Below are positions 44,408-52,506 of a stretch of 64,000 nucleotides of DNA, in pieces. The DNA comes from an uncultured Bacteroidales bacterium (GTDB lineage Bacteria; Bacteroidota; Bacteroidia; Bacteroidales; Bacteroidaceae): the NCBI GenBank assembly GCA_945787885.1, contig CALZJF010000007.1, positions 25,424-89,423 of the forward strand. Direction: 5' to 3'. A model generated the notes under the pieces. It did no database searches. It had not been told where the DNA came from and worked only from the letters and a program-made list of their open reading frames with translations. A program made the position numbers and the translations under genes. The first letter of the stretch is position 1, and every line of letters starts with the position of its first letter.

Positions 44408-44495
44408 ATAGTCACTTTGAGGCCGAAAAGAGGTTATTTTGAGGCTAAAAGAAATCACTTTTGGGGTAAATTCCAGTCATTCTCAGCTAAAAAGA
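44408..44495. repeat. Degenerate direct-repeat array, 22-bp period, four units
   Basis: Units start at 44408, 44430, 44452 and 44474, each 22 bp: cores AGTCACTTTGAGGCCGAAAA, GGTTATTTTGAGGCTAAAAG, ATCACTTTTGGGGTAAATTC and CAGTCATTCTCAGCTAAAAA. Spacing is exact although the sequences differ. The first unit resembles units near 13,232 and 35,555. Confidence 0.75.
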
Positions 44496-44552
44496 AGTCT
44501 GCTTGAAGCAACTGAGTGATGGAAAATAAAAAATTTAAGTAGGCAAGTAGAT

Positions 44553-44752
44553 CAAGTAGGCAATGAAAGTTAGTTTTATGCTTGAAAATGCGCTATTTCG
44601 ATGCAGGTTTTAGTCTTGAAATAATGGAGCATAGCGAGCCCACGTGACTGTTTTCAAGGCTAACAGATGTGCAAAAGAGAGGCGTGAAGACATACAAACA
44701 ATAAAATAATCCCTACAACACTTTCTATAGGTAGGTTCTATTGCCTACTTAT
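44553..44752 (+). repeat. Inverted-repeat element, type B, copy 2
   Basis: Left end CAAGTAGGCAATGAAAGTTA (44553 on) and right end CTATTGCCTACTTA (to about 44,752) are inverted repeats. The interior matches copy 1 closely: GCAGGTTTTAGTCTTGAAAT, GGAGCATAGCGAGCCCACGT, GACTGTTTTCAAGGCTAACA. A 16-bp stretch identical to the type A terminus (TATAGGTAGGTTCTAT, 44726-44741) sits just inside the right end. Confidence 0.78.
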
Positions 44753-44814
44753 GACTGAGGAGAGGATTCAAAACAACTTATAATCTGAGGCGTTACACAC
44801 AGATGGCAAACAAT

Positions 44815-45008
44815 AAAGGTAGGTTCTACAAATTAGCTTGCGATGTATTTGCGACTATCGTGCCGTAGGTTTTTGTTTTTCACGAGGGAGCGTAGTGGGC
44901 TACGTGACTGAATGAAAAACAAAAAGATACGGTGCGAGAGGCGTGAAGACATCCAAGTAAAACAGAAACGCAGCCTTACTTTGAAAACTAATTTATAGAA
45001 CCTACCTA
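44815..45008 (+). repeat. Inverted-repeat element, type A, copy 2
   Basis: About 194 bp, from AAGGTAGGTTCTACAAATTA to CTAATTTATAGAACCTACCT. Internal features are the GCCGTAGGTTTTTGTTTTTC arm, the GAGCGTAGTGGGCTACGTGA core and the AGGCGTGAAGACATCCAAG stretch. It differs from the copy at 62,588 by scattered substitutions. The arm opposite GCCGTAGG has decayed (AAAAAGATACGG). The gap between this and the type B element (44,753-44,814) shows nothing. Confidence 0.88.
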
Positions 45009-45067
45009 AATAGTGCCAAGTTATTCACTAAATCAGCGGAAAGACAAGTCATGTAAAAAAAATAACG

Positions 45068-45075
45068 TAAATTTG
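45068..45075 (+). promoter_or_regulatory. Putative -7 box for the mutarotase-symporter gene
   Basis: TAAATTTG matches TAnnTTTG and lies only 21 nt before the start codon at 45096, implying a very short leader. Confidence 0.45.
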
Positions 45076-45095
45076 CCACAAAATCTAATACCACC

Positions 45096-47681
45096 ATGAA
45101 ACAAGCACTCTTACTGCTGGTCTTTTGCCTGGCAAATGCCCTACATCTATCGGCGAAGGACAATTACAATTCCGTACAATTGAAAAGCCTGCCACCGCTG
45201 AGCGTGGGCTGCGAACAAGGCGTTTCTGCCCCCTTTGCCGCCCTCATCGACGGCAATCTTTATGTGGCGGGAGGCTGCAATTTCCCAGAAGTTCCTGCTG
45301 CCGACGGCGGACAGAAAGTGGCGTACGCCGATATATTCATGCTTGAGAACGAGGAGCACTGGGAACAGGTGGGAACGCTCCCCCGCCCTCTTGCCTATGG
45401 CGCCACTATCGCACTGCCCGAGGGGATGCTCTGCCTCGGCGGCAACGACGGCGAACGCTCTTTCGATGGCGTGCTTCTCCTGCGTCCTGCACACAACAAA
45501 GAGGTGGAGGTGGAGGCTTTAACGCCTCTACCCATGCCGCTCGACAATTTTGCTGCTGCCTACGATAAGGCTGGGGGATATATCTACATCGCCGGCGGAA
45601 CGTCTGATGGACAACCGTCTATGAAGGCGTGGCGAATGGCATGGCCGAACGGAAAGGCGTGGGAATCTCTCCCCGACCTCCCGGGCAGGCCTCGCGTACA
45701 GCCGTGTGGCGTCGTACAGAACAACAATACCGAACCCTGCTTCTACCTCTTCGGCGGTTTCACGCCTTTGGCGTTTGCCGACGATGGCGAGATAACGCAC
45801 CGCTCGGGCTTATGCTACAGTCCGAAATCGCGCACTTGGCACGAGACGGCTCCCGTCTGCCAGACGAATGCGGCCCTCGTAGGAGCAGCAGCGGTGGCTT
45901 CGGGCTCGCAGCATATTCTATTCTTCGGCGGCGTGGACCGCGACGTCTTCGCCAAAGCCGTGCGTCAGGAATATGGCGACGACTATCTCCGCCACCCCGC
46001 CGACTGGTATCGCTTCAATCGCCAACTGGTGGCTTTCAACACCATCACGAACGCTTGGGCAGTCGTGGCGGACGATGAGCGGACGGCGCGTGCCGGAGCT
46101 GCCGTCGTGGCTGCAGGCGCTGACTGGATTGTCGTAGGCGGAGAGACGAAGCCGGGCATTCGCAGCAATGCCGTCACCACGGTCTCCGTCGCCTCTTCCT
46201 GCAGTTTCGGATGGGCGGGATGGCTCGTCCTCATCCTCTATCTCGGCGGAATGATTGCCCTGGGCTACTATTTCATGCGGCGCGAGAGTGGTGCCGACGA
46301 TTTCTTCAAGGGGGGCGGACGCATACCTTGGTGGGCAGCAGGTATTTCCATTTATGCCACGATGCTCAGTGCCATCACTTACATGGCTTATCCTGCGAAG
46401 GCGTATGCCACTGACTGGACTTACTATCCCATGCTCGTCACGATTCTCATCGTCTCCTTCCCCGTCTGCCACTATTATCTGCCCTTCTTCCGCCGCCTGA
46501 ATGTGACGACGGCTTACGAATATCTCGAACGCCGCTTCAATGCCTCCACACGTCTGATGGCAAGTGCCCTCTTCATCGTCTTCATGGTGGCGCGTATGGC
46601 GCTCGTGCTCTATCTGCCCTCGCTCGCCCTCACGGCCGTGACGGGCATCGACATCTATATCTGCATCGTCCTGATGGCCATCATCACCATCGTCTATTGC
46701 ACGATGGGCGGCGTCGAGGCAGTGGTATGGGGCGATGTGGTGCAGGGATTCATCCTCGTTGGCGGTGCCATCTTTGCCGTTGCCTGGCTTGCTCTCGGCA
46801 CGGAGGGAGGCATCACGGGATTCTTCGACATCGCTGCCGCCGACGGCAAATTCCGCCTCTTCGACTGGAGTCTGAGCTATAAGAGTGCCACGTTCTGGGT
46901 CATCATCATCGGTGGCATGGCGAACAATCTCATCAGCTACACCTCCGACCAAACCGTCATTCAGCGCTATCTCACCACGCGCGATGAGGGAGAAGCACGC
47001 CGCTCCATCATGCTCAATGGTGTGATGAGCGTCTTTGTCAGCGTAGCCTTCTTTGCCATCGGTGCCGGACTTTACACATTCTTCAAGACGCACCCCACGG
47101 CAATGGATGTGACGATGCTGAAGAATGATACGATCTTCCCATTCTTCATGATGAGCCAACTGCCGCAAGGGCTCGCCGGTCTGCTCATCGCTGCCATTTT
47201 TGCCGCCACCATGAGCACCATCTCCAGCAATATCAACTCCGTCGCCACGGCGTTCAGCGTCGATTTCTTCCGTCGCTTCCGTCCGCAGTCGTCTGAGCGC
47301 GAAGTGCTCCACTGCGCTCGCGTCACGTGCATCGTCAGCGGACTCATCGGCATGGGTATCGCCATACTCATGGCCACGTGGAACATTCTCTCCCTCCTCG
47401 ACTTCTTCCAAGAAATTCTCGGACTCCTTTCGAGCGGCCTGGGCGGTCTGTTCCTCATGGGCATTTTCTTCCCGCGCATCGGCGGACGGGCTGCCATGAC
47501 GGGGTTCGTCAGTGGTGTCCTTGCCGTCTTCGCCGTGAAATACACCACGGATGCTTCCTTCCTCCTCTATGGAGCCATCGGTCTGTGCGTCAGCGTTGTA
47601 GTGGGCCTGCTCGCCTCCTTAGTCTTCCGCTCCGGCGAGCCTGCGAAGGGACTGACGTGGAAGACTATCCCGAAGGAATAA
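45096..47681 (+). CDS. Kelch/mutarotase domain fused to a sodium:solute symporter
   Basis: 861 residues in two parts. After a signal peptide (about 1-20), residues 25-365 form Kelch repeats of the NanM/YjhT-type cyclically permuted mutarotase (LYVAGGCNFPEVPAADGGQK, MLCLGGNDGERSFDGV, YIYIAGGTSDGQPSMKAW, CFYLFGGFTP, ILFFGGVDRDVFAKAV), placed in the periplasm. From about 370 (GWAGWLVLILYLGGMIALGYYFM) comes a full SSS transporter with about thirteen membrane segments and the family blocks FFKGGGRIPWWAAGISIYATMLSAI, SYTSDQTVIQRYLTTRD and AAIFAATMSTISSNINSVAT. A natural reading is that the soluble domain converts the sugar anomer, perhaps sialic acid, and the fused permease imports it with sodium. 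No other sialic-acid genes are nearby, so the substrate is inferred. Confidence 0.88.
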   Translation: MKQALLLLVFCLANALHLSAKDNYNSVQLKSLPPLSVGCEQGVSAPFAALIDGNLYVAGGCNFPEVPAADGGQKVAYADIFMLENEEHWEQVGTLPRPLAYGATIALPEGMLCLGGNDGERSFDGVLLLRPAHNKEVEVEALTPLPMPLDNFAAAYDKAGGYIYIAGGTSDGQPSMKAWRMAWPNGKAWESLPDLPGRPRVQPCGVVQNNNTEPCFYLFGGFTPLAFADDGEITHRSGLCYSPKSRTWHETAPVCQTNAALVGAAAVASGSQHILFFGGVDRDVFAKAVRQEYGDDYLRHPADWYRFNRQLVAFNTITNAWAVVADDERTARAGAAVVAAGADWIVVGGETKPGIRSNAVTTVSVASSCSFGWAGWLVLILYLGGMIALGYYFMRRESGADDFFKGGGRIPWWAAGISIYATMLSAITYMAYPAKAYATDWTYYPMLVTILIVSFPVCHYYLPFFRRLNVTTAYEYLERRFNASTRLMASALFIVFMVARMALVLYLPSLALTAVTGIDIYICIVLMAIITIVYCTMGGVEAVVWGDVVQGFILVGGAIFAVAWLALGTEGGITGFFDIAAADGKFRLFDWSLSYKSATFWVIIIGGMANNLISYTSDQTVIQRYLTTRDEGEARRSIMLNGVMSVFVSVAFFAIGAGLYTFFKTHPTAMDVTMLKNDTIFPFFMMSQLPQGLAGLLIAAIFAATMSTISSNINSVATAFSVDFFRRFRPQSSEREVLHCARVTCIVSGLIGMGIAILMATWNILSLLDFFQEILGLLSSGLGGLFLMGIFFPRIGGRAAMTGFVSGVLAVFAVKYTTDASFLLYGAIGLCVSVVVGLLASLVFRSGEPAKGLTWKTIPKE

Positions 47682-47745
47682 TCCTCGCGCCATCCTCGCG
47701 CCTCAAGCGTCTTTTACGCACATTCTGAAAAAAGTGAACAAAAAA

Positions 47746-47778
47746 TTTGGAAGTAACACAAAAATTGCCGTAACTTTG
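47746..47778 (+). promoter_or_regulatory. Bacteroides-type promoter for thioredoxin
   Basis: TTTG at 47746-47749 and TAACTTTG at 47771-47778 are 21 nt apart, the ideal layout of -33 and -7 boxes for the primary sigma factor of Bacteroidetes. It is the best promoter match in the window, 92 nt upstream of trxA. Confidence 0.75.
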
Positions 47779-47870
47779 CAATCTGTTTCCCATAACGAAA
47801 ACGGCGAAACAGACGGATAACGCCCCCATCTACAAGACCACTATTTGTTTCATTAAAAATCAGTAAAGCT

Positions 47871-48188
47871 ATGTCAGTAATCGTTACTCCTGAGAATGCT
47901 CAAAGCCTGCTTGAGCAGGACTTGCCCCTCGTCCTCGACTTCAGTGCCACATGGTGCGGCCCCTGCCGTAAGGTGTCTCCCATCATGGACGAACTTGCCG
48001 AAGAATTTGCCGGCCGCGTTGTTGTGGCAAAGGCGGATGTTGACGAGTGCGAAGATCTGGCCATCGACTTTAAGGTGCGCAATGTGCCCACCATCCTCTT
48101 CATCAAGGACGGAAAGGTGGTCGATAAGCAGACGGGTGCCGCATCGAAGAATGTATTTGTGGAGAAAATCAACGCGCTCCTCGGCTAA
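47871..48188 (+). CDS. trxA: Thioredoxin
   Basis: 105 residues, the normal size of a cytoplasmic thioredoxin, with the active site WCGPC at 28-32 (FSATWCGPCRKVSPIMDEL) and cis-proline loop VRNVPTILFIKDG near 73. No signal peptide. It serves as disulfide reductant for ribonucleotide reductase, peroxiredoxins and others. A small acidic protein gene follows after 33 nt and probably shares the transcript. Confidence 0.96.
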   Translation: MSVIVTPENAQSLLEQDLPLVLDFSATWCGPCRKVSPIMDELAEEFAGRVVVAKADVDECEDLAIDFKVRNVPTILFIKDGKVVDKQTGAASKNVFVEKINALLG

Positions 48189-48221
48189 TTTATTCAGATT
48201 TCACACCTCAAGAAAACCATT

Positions 48222-48563
48222 ATGGCTATCCTTGACGACGAACTGCTGCAAGACGCACAGCTCGATGCGCTTATCATTGACTTCATACGCCAGGCTCTGC
48301 CGAAGGACGTGGCTGAGAAGTACGATGAGGAAAAGTTGTTCTACATCCACGACCTCATTGAGGAATATCTCGCCCAGACCGATGTCTTAGACAGCGAGCC
48401 CGACGAAGATGGTTTCGTCAACATCGAAATCGATGCCATCACCGCCTTCATCGCCAGCAAGGCAAAGGCTGAAAACATGGGCAACTTCGATGAGAACGAC
48501 TTATCGCTGATTGTCGAGGCCGACCTTTCCTACGGCGACGACTTTGAAGACGAGGAGGCGTAA
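48222..48563 (+). CDS. Small acidic protein downstream of thioredoxin
   Basis: 113 residues, strongly acidic (EYLAQTDVLDSEPDEDGFVNIEIDAI; tail EADLSYGDDFEDEEA), no signal peptide or membrane segment. It looks mostly helical in the first half. I do not recognise the family. Close spacing (33 nt) to trxA and the shared direction suggest co-transcription; a role as a thioredoxin partner or substrate is speculation. A complete, well-formed frame with neighbour-like codon use supports it as a real gene. Confidence 0.8.
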   Translation: MAILDDELLQDAQLDALIIDFIRQALPKDVAEKYDEEKLFYIHDLIEEYLAQTDVLDSEPDEDGFVNIEIDAITAFIASKAKAENMGNFDENDLSLIVEADLSYGDDFEDEEA

Positions 48564-48864
48564 CACTCCTATATATATTATAGGGTCTATCACTCATATA
48601 TTTATATAGAGCCTCTATATATTACGTAGGGCCTTTGCTCCACATACGTGGGCAAATATCTTCACGCAAGCCCTCCCACCGTCTTTTTTTCCCTTCCATT
48701 GCGCCCTCCCACCGCGCCCTCCATGCCGCGGTTGGAGGGCGCATAGCGTTTTGCAGCACCCTCCACTGGCAAGATTTATAACTTCCAATTACAAAACAAA
48801 GGCAGAAAAGGGGAAATAGCCCTTATTTCAAAGGAAAGCACTGCACACTTTCGGGCAAAATGCG
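48564..48864. other. Intergenic region with AT-rich inverted repeat and hairpin
   Basis: No gene seen. It begins with an AT-rich run that contains AGGGTCTATCA and ATAGAGCCT as weak inverted repeats, then C-rich repeats of GCGCCCTCC. GCGCCCTCCA (48714-48723) pairs perfectly with TGGAGGGCGC (48733-48742), a hairpin that may terminate the trxA transcript but with a poor T-run. Confidence 0.55.
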
Positions 48865-48872
48865 TAATTTTG
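48865..48872 (+). promoter_or_regulatory. Putative -7 box for the TetR gene
   Basis: TAATTTTG matches TAnnTTTG and lies 28 nt before the start at 48900. It argues against the in-frame ATG at 48870, which would fall inside the box. Confidence 0.5.
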
Positions 48873-48899
48873 CCATGTCTTTATTACCTATTTACCGAA

Positions 48900-49490
48900 A
48901 TGTCTATCAGCAAAACACGCCAACGGCTTATTGATGTAGCACGCGAACTCTTTGCCACAAAGGGCATTGAGGCAACCACGATGAACGATATTGCTGCCTT
49001 GTCAGGAAGAGGACGACGTACCCTTTATACCTATTTCAGAAACAAAGAGGAAGTCTATACCGCCGTCGTGGAGAACGAACTGGAATATATCTCGCGCGAA
49101 ATGGACAAAGTGGTGCACGAAACCTGCTCGCCCGAGAAAAAGATAGTGCAGCTCATCTATAAACACCTCAGCCTCATCGCTGACACCGTGAAGCGAAACG
49201 GCAGTATCAATGCTGAGTTTTTTCAAGACATCAACAAGGTGGAACGTACGCGCCGAAAGTTCGACATCGAGGAAATCTTTGCTATACGCTCTATTCTCGA
49301 AGAAGGCGTGGCATGCGGCACGTTCGAGGTCGATAACATCAACTTCACGGCTGATATCATCCACTTCGCCATCAAAGGTATGGAGGTGCCCTACATCTTC
49401 GACAAGGTGGGAGCAGGCATCAGCATAGAAGACAGTATTCCCATGGCAGAACGCATCATCTGCCGCGCCTTGGGAGTCAAAAACATATAA
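48900..49490 (+). CDS. TetR/AcrR-family transcriptional regulator
   Basis: 196 residues from the ATG at 48900 (MSISKTRQRLIDVARELFATKG). The N-terminal helix-turn-helix is clear: LIDVARELFATKGIEATTMNDIAALSGRGRRTLYTYFRNKEEVY (about 8-52). The C-terminal ligand-binding domain is helical and not specific. It lies 36 nt upstream of fabG in the same direction, which suggests control of, or co-regulation with, fatty-acid synthesis; the ligand is unknown. Confidence 0.93.
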   Translation: MSISKTRQRLIDVARELFATKGIEATTMNDIAALSGRGRRTLYTYFRNKEEVYTAVVENELEYISREMDKVVHETCSPEKKIVQLIYKHLSLIADTVKRNGSINAEFFQDINKVERTRRKFDIEEIFAIRSILEEGVACGTFEVDNINFTADIIHFAIKGMEVPYIFDKVGAGISIEDSIPMAERIICRALGVKNI

Positions 49491-49526
49491 TATCTCCGCA
49501 TCATCAAACACTCATTATTTATATAT

Positions 49527-50285
49527 ATGGGACTTTTAACCGGAAAAGTAGCACTCATCACTGGTGCCGCACGTGGCATCGGAAAGGGACTCGCCCTTAA
49601 GTTCGCCGAAGAAGGCGCAGACATCGCATTTACCGACCTCGTCCTCAACGACGAAATGAAGGCTGGCCTGGAGGCTACACGCCAAGAAATCGAGGCTCTC
49701 GGAGTCACCTGCCGCGCCTATGCAGGCAATGCAGCCGACTTCGCAGAGACTGAAGCTGTCGTAAAACAAATTCACGAAGACTTCGGACACATTGACATCC
49801 TCGTCAACAATGCTGGTATCACGAAAGACGGACTCATGCTCCGTATGACGGAACAACAGTGGGATGCCGTGCTGAACGTCAATCTCAAGTCGGCTTTCAA
49901 CTTCATCCACGCCCTGCTCCCCATCATGATGCGCCAGCGTGACGGACGTATCATCAACATGAGCTCCGTAGTGGGTGTACATGGCAATGCCGGACAGGCT
50001 AACTATGCAGCTTCCAAGGCTGGAATGATTGCCTTGGTGAAGAGCGTGGCTCAGGAGATGGGAAGCCGCGGCATTCGTGCCAACGCCATCGCTCCCGGAT
50101 TCATTGAGACAGCCATGACGCAGCAGCTCCCTGAAGATGTTCGCAAGGAATGGATGAAGAAGATTCCTCTTCGTCGTGGCGGACAAGTGGAAGACATTGC
50201 CAACGTGGCTCTCTTCCTCGCTTCAGACCTTTCTGCCTACGTCAGCGGACAAGTCATTCAGGTTGATGGCGGCATGAATATGTAA
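49527..50285 (+). CDS. fabG: 3-oxoacyl-ACP reductase FabG
   Basis: NADPH-dependent SDR reducing 3-oxoacyl-ACP in fatty-acid elongation. 252 residues: TGAARGIG near the N-terminus, NNAG (about 92), catalytic NMSSVVG and YAASKAG, and the C-terminal FLASDLSAYVSGQVIQVDGGMNM, a FabG-type ending. It is the second gene after the TetR regulator (36 nt gap) and is followed by a hairpin terminator. Confidence 0.94.
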   Translation: MGLLTGKVALITGAARGIGKGLALKFAEEGADIAFTDLVLNDEMKAGLEATRQEIEALGVTCRAYAGNAADFAETEAVVKQIHEDFGHIDILVNNAGITKDGLMLRMTEQQWDAVLNVNLKSAFNFIHALLPIMMRQRDGRIINMSSVVGVHGNAGQANYAASKAGMIALVKSVAQEMGSRGIRANAIAPGFIETAMTQQLPEDVRKEWMKKIPLRRGGQVEDIANVALFLASDLSAYVSGQVIQVDGGMNM

Positions 50286-50300
50286 AAATTTGGAACACAA

Positions 50301-50334
50301 GGCTTTGAGAAGCAAATGCTTTTCAAAGCCTTTT
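50301..50334 (+). terminator. Terminator after fabG
   Basis: GGCTTTGAGAAGCA (50301-50314) pairs with TGCTTTTCAAAGCC (50317-50330), one mismatch, followed by TTTT. Confidence 0.85.
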
Positions 50335-50368
50335 CTATGTTCCTATCCCTTTCAAAGAGAAAAAGACT

Positions 50369-51073
50369 GTGACTGTAATCTACGAGGACAACCATATCAT
50401 CGTCGTCAACAAGCGTTCTGGCGAAATCGTCCAAGGCGACAAGACGGGCGACCGCACGCTGGCAGACAATGTTAAAGAATATATCAAGGCGAAATATGCT
50501 AAGCCGGGTGCCGTATTTTTGGGCACTGTCCATCGGTTAGACCGCCCTGTGAGCGGCATCGTCGTCTATGCCCGCACCTCAAAGGCATTGGCACGGCTCA
50601 ATGAGATGTTTCGACGGGGCGATGTGAAAAAGACCTACCACGCCATCGTGCCACTGCAAGCAGAAAATCCACAGAAGGGACGTGAAGAACGGGCGCAACT
50701 GGCAGAAGGCGTACGACTGACACACTATCTGACACGCAACGAACGACAGAACCGCGCTTATGCCTTTAATCAGGAAACACCTGGGGCAAAGCTCGCCATA
50801 CTTGATGCCCAGACAGTGAAGACGACGGAACGCCTGCAACTCATTGAAGTACGCCTCCACACAGGGCGACACCACCAGATACGTTGCCAGCTCGCTGCCA
50901 TCGGCCTGCCCATTCGCGGCGATTTGAAATACGGTGCCCCACGCCCGAATCCCGATGGGAGCATCTGCCTTCACGCCCGCCACATAGAGTTCGTACACCC
51001 CGTCTCAAAACAGCCCATCAGCCTCACCGCACCCTACCCCGAACTGCCTGTTTGGCGCGTAATGGAAGATTAA
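50369..51073 (+). CDS. RluA-family RNA pseudouridine synthase
   Basis: 234 residues. The catalytic Asp58 is in TVHRLDRPVSGIVVYART, the RluA/RluD family signature. The GRHHQIRCQLAAIGLPIRGDLKYGA block near the C-terminus is conserved. There is no S4 domain. The start is GTG (50369); no ATG precedes it in frame after the fabG terminator. The exact target uridine in rRNA or tRNA cannot be told. It is monocistronic, between fabG and carA. Confidence 0.93.
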   Translation: MTVIYEDNHIIVVNKRSGEIVQGDKTGDRTLADNVKEYIKAKYAKPGAVFLGTVHRLDRPVSGIVVYARTSKALARLNEMFRRGDVKKTYHAIVPLQAENPQKGREERAQLAEGVRLTHYLTRNERQNRAYAFNQETPGAKLAILDAQTVKTTERLQLIEVRLHTGRHHQIRCQLAAIGLPIRGDLKYGAPRPNPDGSICLHARHIEFVHPVSKQPISLTAPYPELPVWRVMED

Positions 51074-51218
51074 CACGATGGTCTTCATAGCTCCCGGCTT
51101 GCCTTAATATGCTATTTTTGACTATTTCAAGGCTTAATCAAGAGCGAATAAATAGACCATCGAAGCCCCGCCACAGACGGCAAAACCATAAAAGAAAGGC
51201 GAAAACACACAAAAAAAA

Positions 51219-51250
51219 GCCCATTACGCAGTGGGCTCAAAAGATTTTTA
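51219..51250. terminator. Hairpin between the pseudouridine synthase and carA
   Basis: GCCCATT (51219-51225) pairs with AGTGGGC (51230-51236) including one G-T pair. An A-run precedes and a weak T-run (GATTTTT) follows. The preceding gap also has a 9-bp inverted repeat CGATGGTCT (51076-51084)/AGACCATCG (51154-51162). Confidence 0.5.
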
Positions 51251-51251
51251 G

Positions 51252-51259
51252 TAATTTTG
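51252..51259 (+). promoter_or_regulatory. Putative -7 box for carAB
   Basis: TAATTTTG matches TAnnTTTG, 98 nt upstream of carA, just after the hairpin above. No -33 TTTG at ideal spacing. Confidence 0.5.
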
Positions 51260-51357
51260 CGCTCAAAACTATACGCTAACACTACTGCACTCTATAATAT
51301 AAAGAGGAGTGCTGACAAAAACAGCACCCCTCCACAAACCAACGACCAATAACAGCA

Positions 51358-52488
51358 ATGCGAAAAGTCACCCTACAGCTCAGCGACGGCACCCGCTTTC
51401 ACGGAACGAGCTTCGGCTATGAGACTCCCGTGGCAGGCGAAGTCGTGTTCAACACCGCTATGACGGGCTATCCAGAAAGCCTGACCGACCCCTCATACGC
51501 TGGTCAATTGATGACACTCACCTACCCTCTCGTAGGCAACTATGGCGTTCCCGCCTTCAGCGTAGAGAAGAACGGTCTCGCCACATTTATGGAAAGCGAT
51601 AAAATCTACGCACGCGCCATCATCGTCAGTGATTACTCCGAGGAGTATTCGCACTGGAATGCAAAGGAGAGTCTGGCAGAATGGCTGAAGCGCGAGCATG
51701 TGCCTGGCATCACAGGCATTGATACGCGCCAGCTGACGAAGGTGCTGCGTGAACATGGAGTTATGATGGGAAAAATCCTCTTCGATGATGAGCCTGACAA
51801 CATTCCAGAAGCACAATATGAAGGGGTGAACTTTGTAGCACAAGTGAGCTGCAAGGAGGTGATAGAATACAAGGCAGCAGATTACACAGCTGCTGATGCT
51901 GACCACCTCAAGGTGCTTCGCGAACCTTGCCACAAACGCGTCGTACTCGTAGATTGCGGCGTAAAGAACAACATTATCCGCTGCCTCCTGCGTCGCGGAG
52001 TTGATGTCGTGCGCGTGCCCTGGGACTATGATTTCAACACTTTGGAGTTCGATGGCCTCTTCCTCGCAAACGGTCCGGGCGACCCCGACACTTGCGCCGT
52101 AGCAGTAGAGCACATCCGCCAGTTCCTCGCATCGACGCCCGTTAAACCCTGTATGGGAATTTGTATGGGTAACCAGCTCCTCTCAAAAGCTGCTGGTGCC
52201 ACTATTTATAAACTGAAATATGGCCACCGCTCCCACAACCAACCCGTGCGCATGGTGGGGACAAACAAATGTTTCATCACCAGCCAAAACCATGGCTACG
52301 CCGTGAAGACGGACACCTTGGGAGCAGACTGGGAGCCCTACTTCATCAATATGAACGACGGTTCGAACGAGGGTATTCGCCATAAGACGAACCCATGGTT
52401 CTCCGCACAGTTCCATCCCGAAGCATGCTCAGGGCCTGTAGATACGGAGTTCCTCTTCGACGATTTCGTTGACCTTCTTACCCAATAA
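51358..52488 (+). CDS. carA: Carbamoyl-phosphate synthase small (glutaminase) subunit
   Basis: 376-residue class I glutamine amidotransferase subunit that hands ammonia to CarB. N-terminal CPSase small-chain domain (VAGEVVFNTAMTGYPESLTDPSYAGQ) and a C-terminal glutaminase with nucleophile Cys269 in CMGICMGNQLLSKAAG and the His-Glu pair in QFHPEACSGP. carB starts 18 nt after its stop. A single-nucleotide-spaced operon with carB supplies carbamoyl phosphate for pyrimidines and arginine. Confidence 0.96.
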   Translation: MRKVTLQLSDGTRFHGTSFGYETPVAGEVVFNTAMTGYPESLTDPSYAGQLMTLTYPLVGNYGVPAFSVEKNGLATFMESDKIYARAIIVSDYSEEYSHWNAKESLAEWLKREHVPGITGIDTRQLTKVLREHGVMMGKILFDDEPDNIPEAQYEGVNFVAQVSCKEVIEYKAADYTAADADHLKVLREPCHKRVVLVDCGVKNNIIRCLLRRGVDVVRVPWDYDFNTLEFDGLFLANGPGDPDTCAVAVEHIRQFLASTPVKPCMGICMGNQLLSKAAGATIYKLKYGHRSHNQPVRMVGTNKCFITSQNHGYAVKTDTLGADWEPYFINMNDGSNEGIRHKTNPWFSAQFHPEACSGPVDTEFLFDDFVDLLTQ

Positions 52489-52506
52489 ATCCCCCTACTC
52501 AACACC

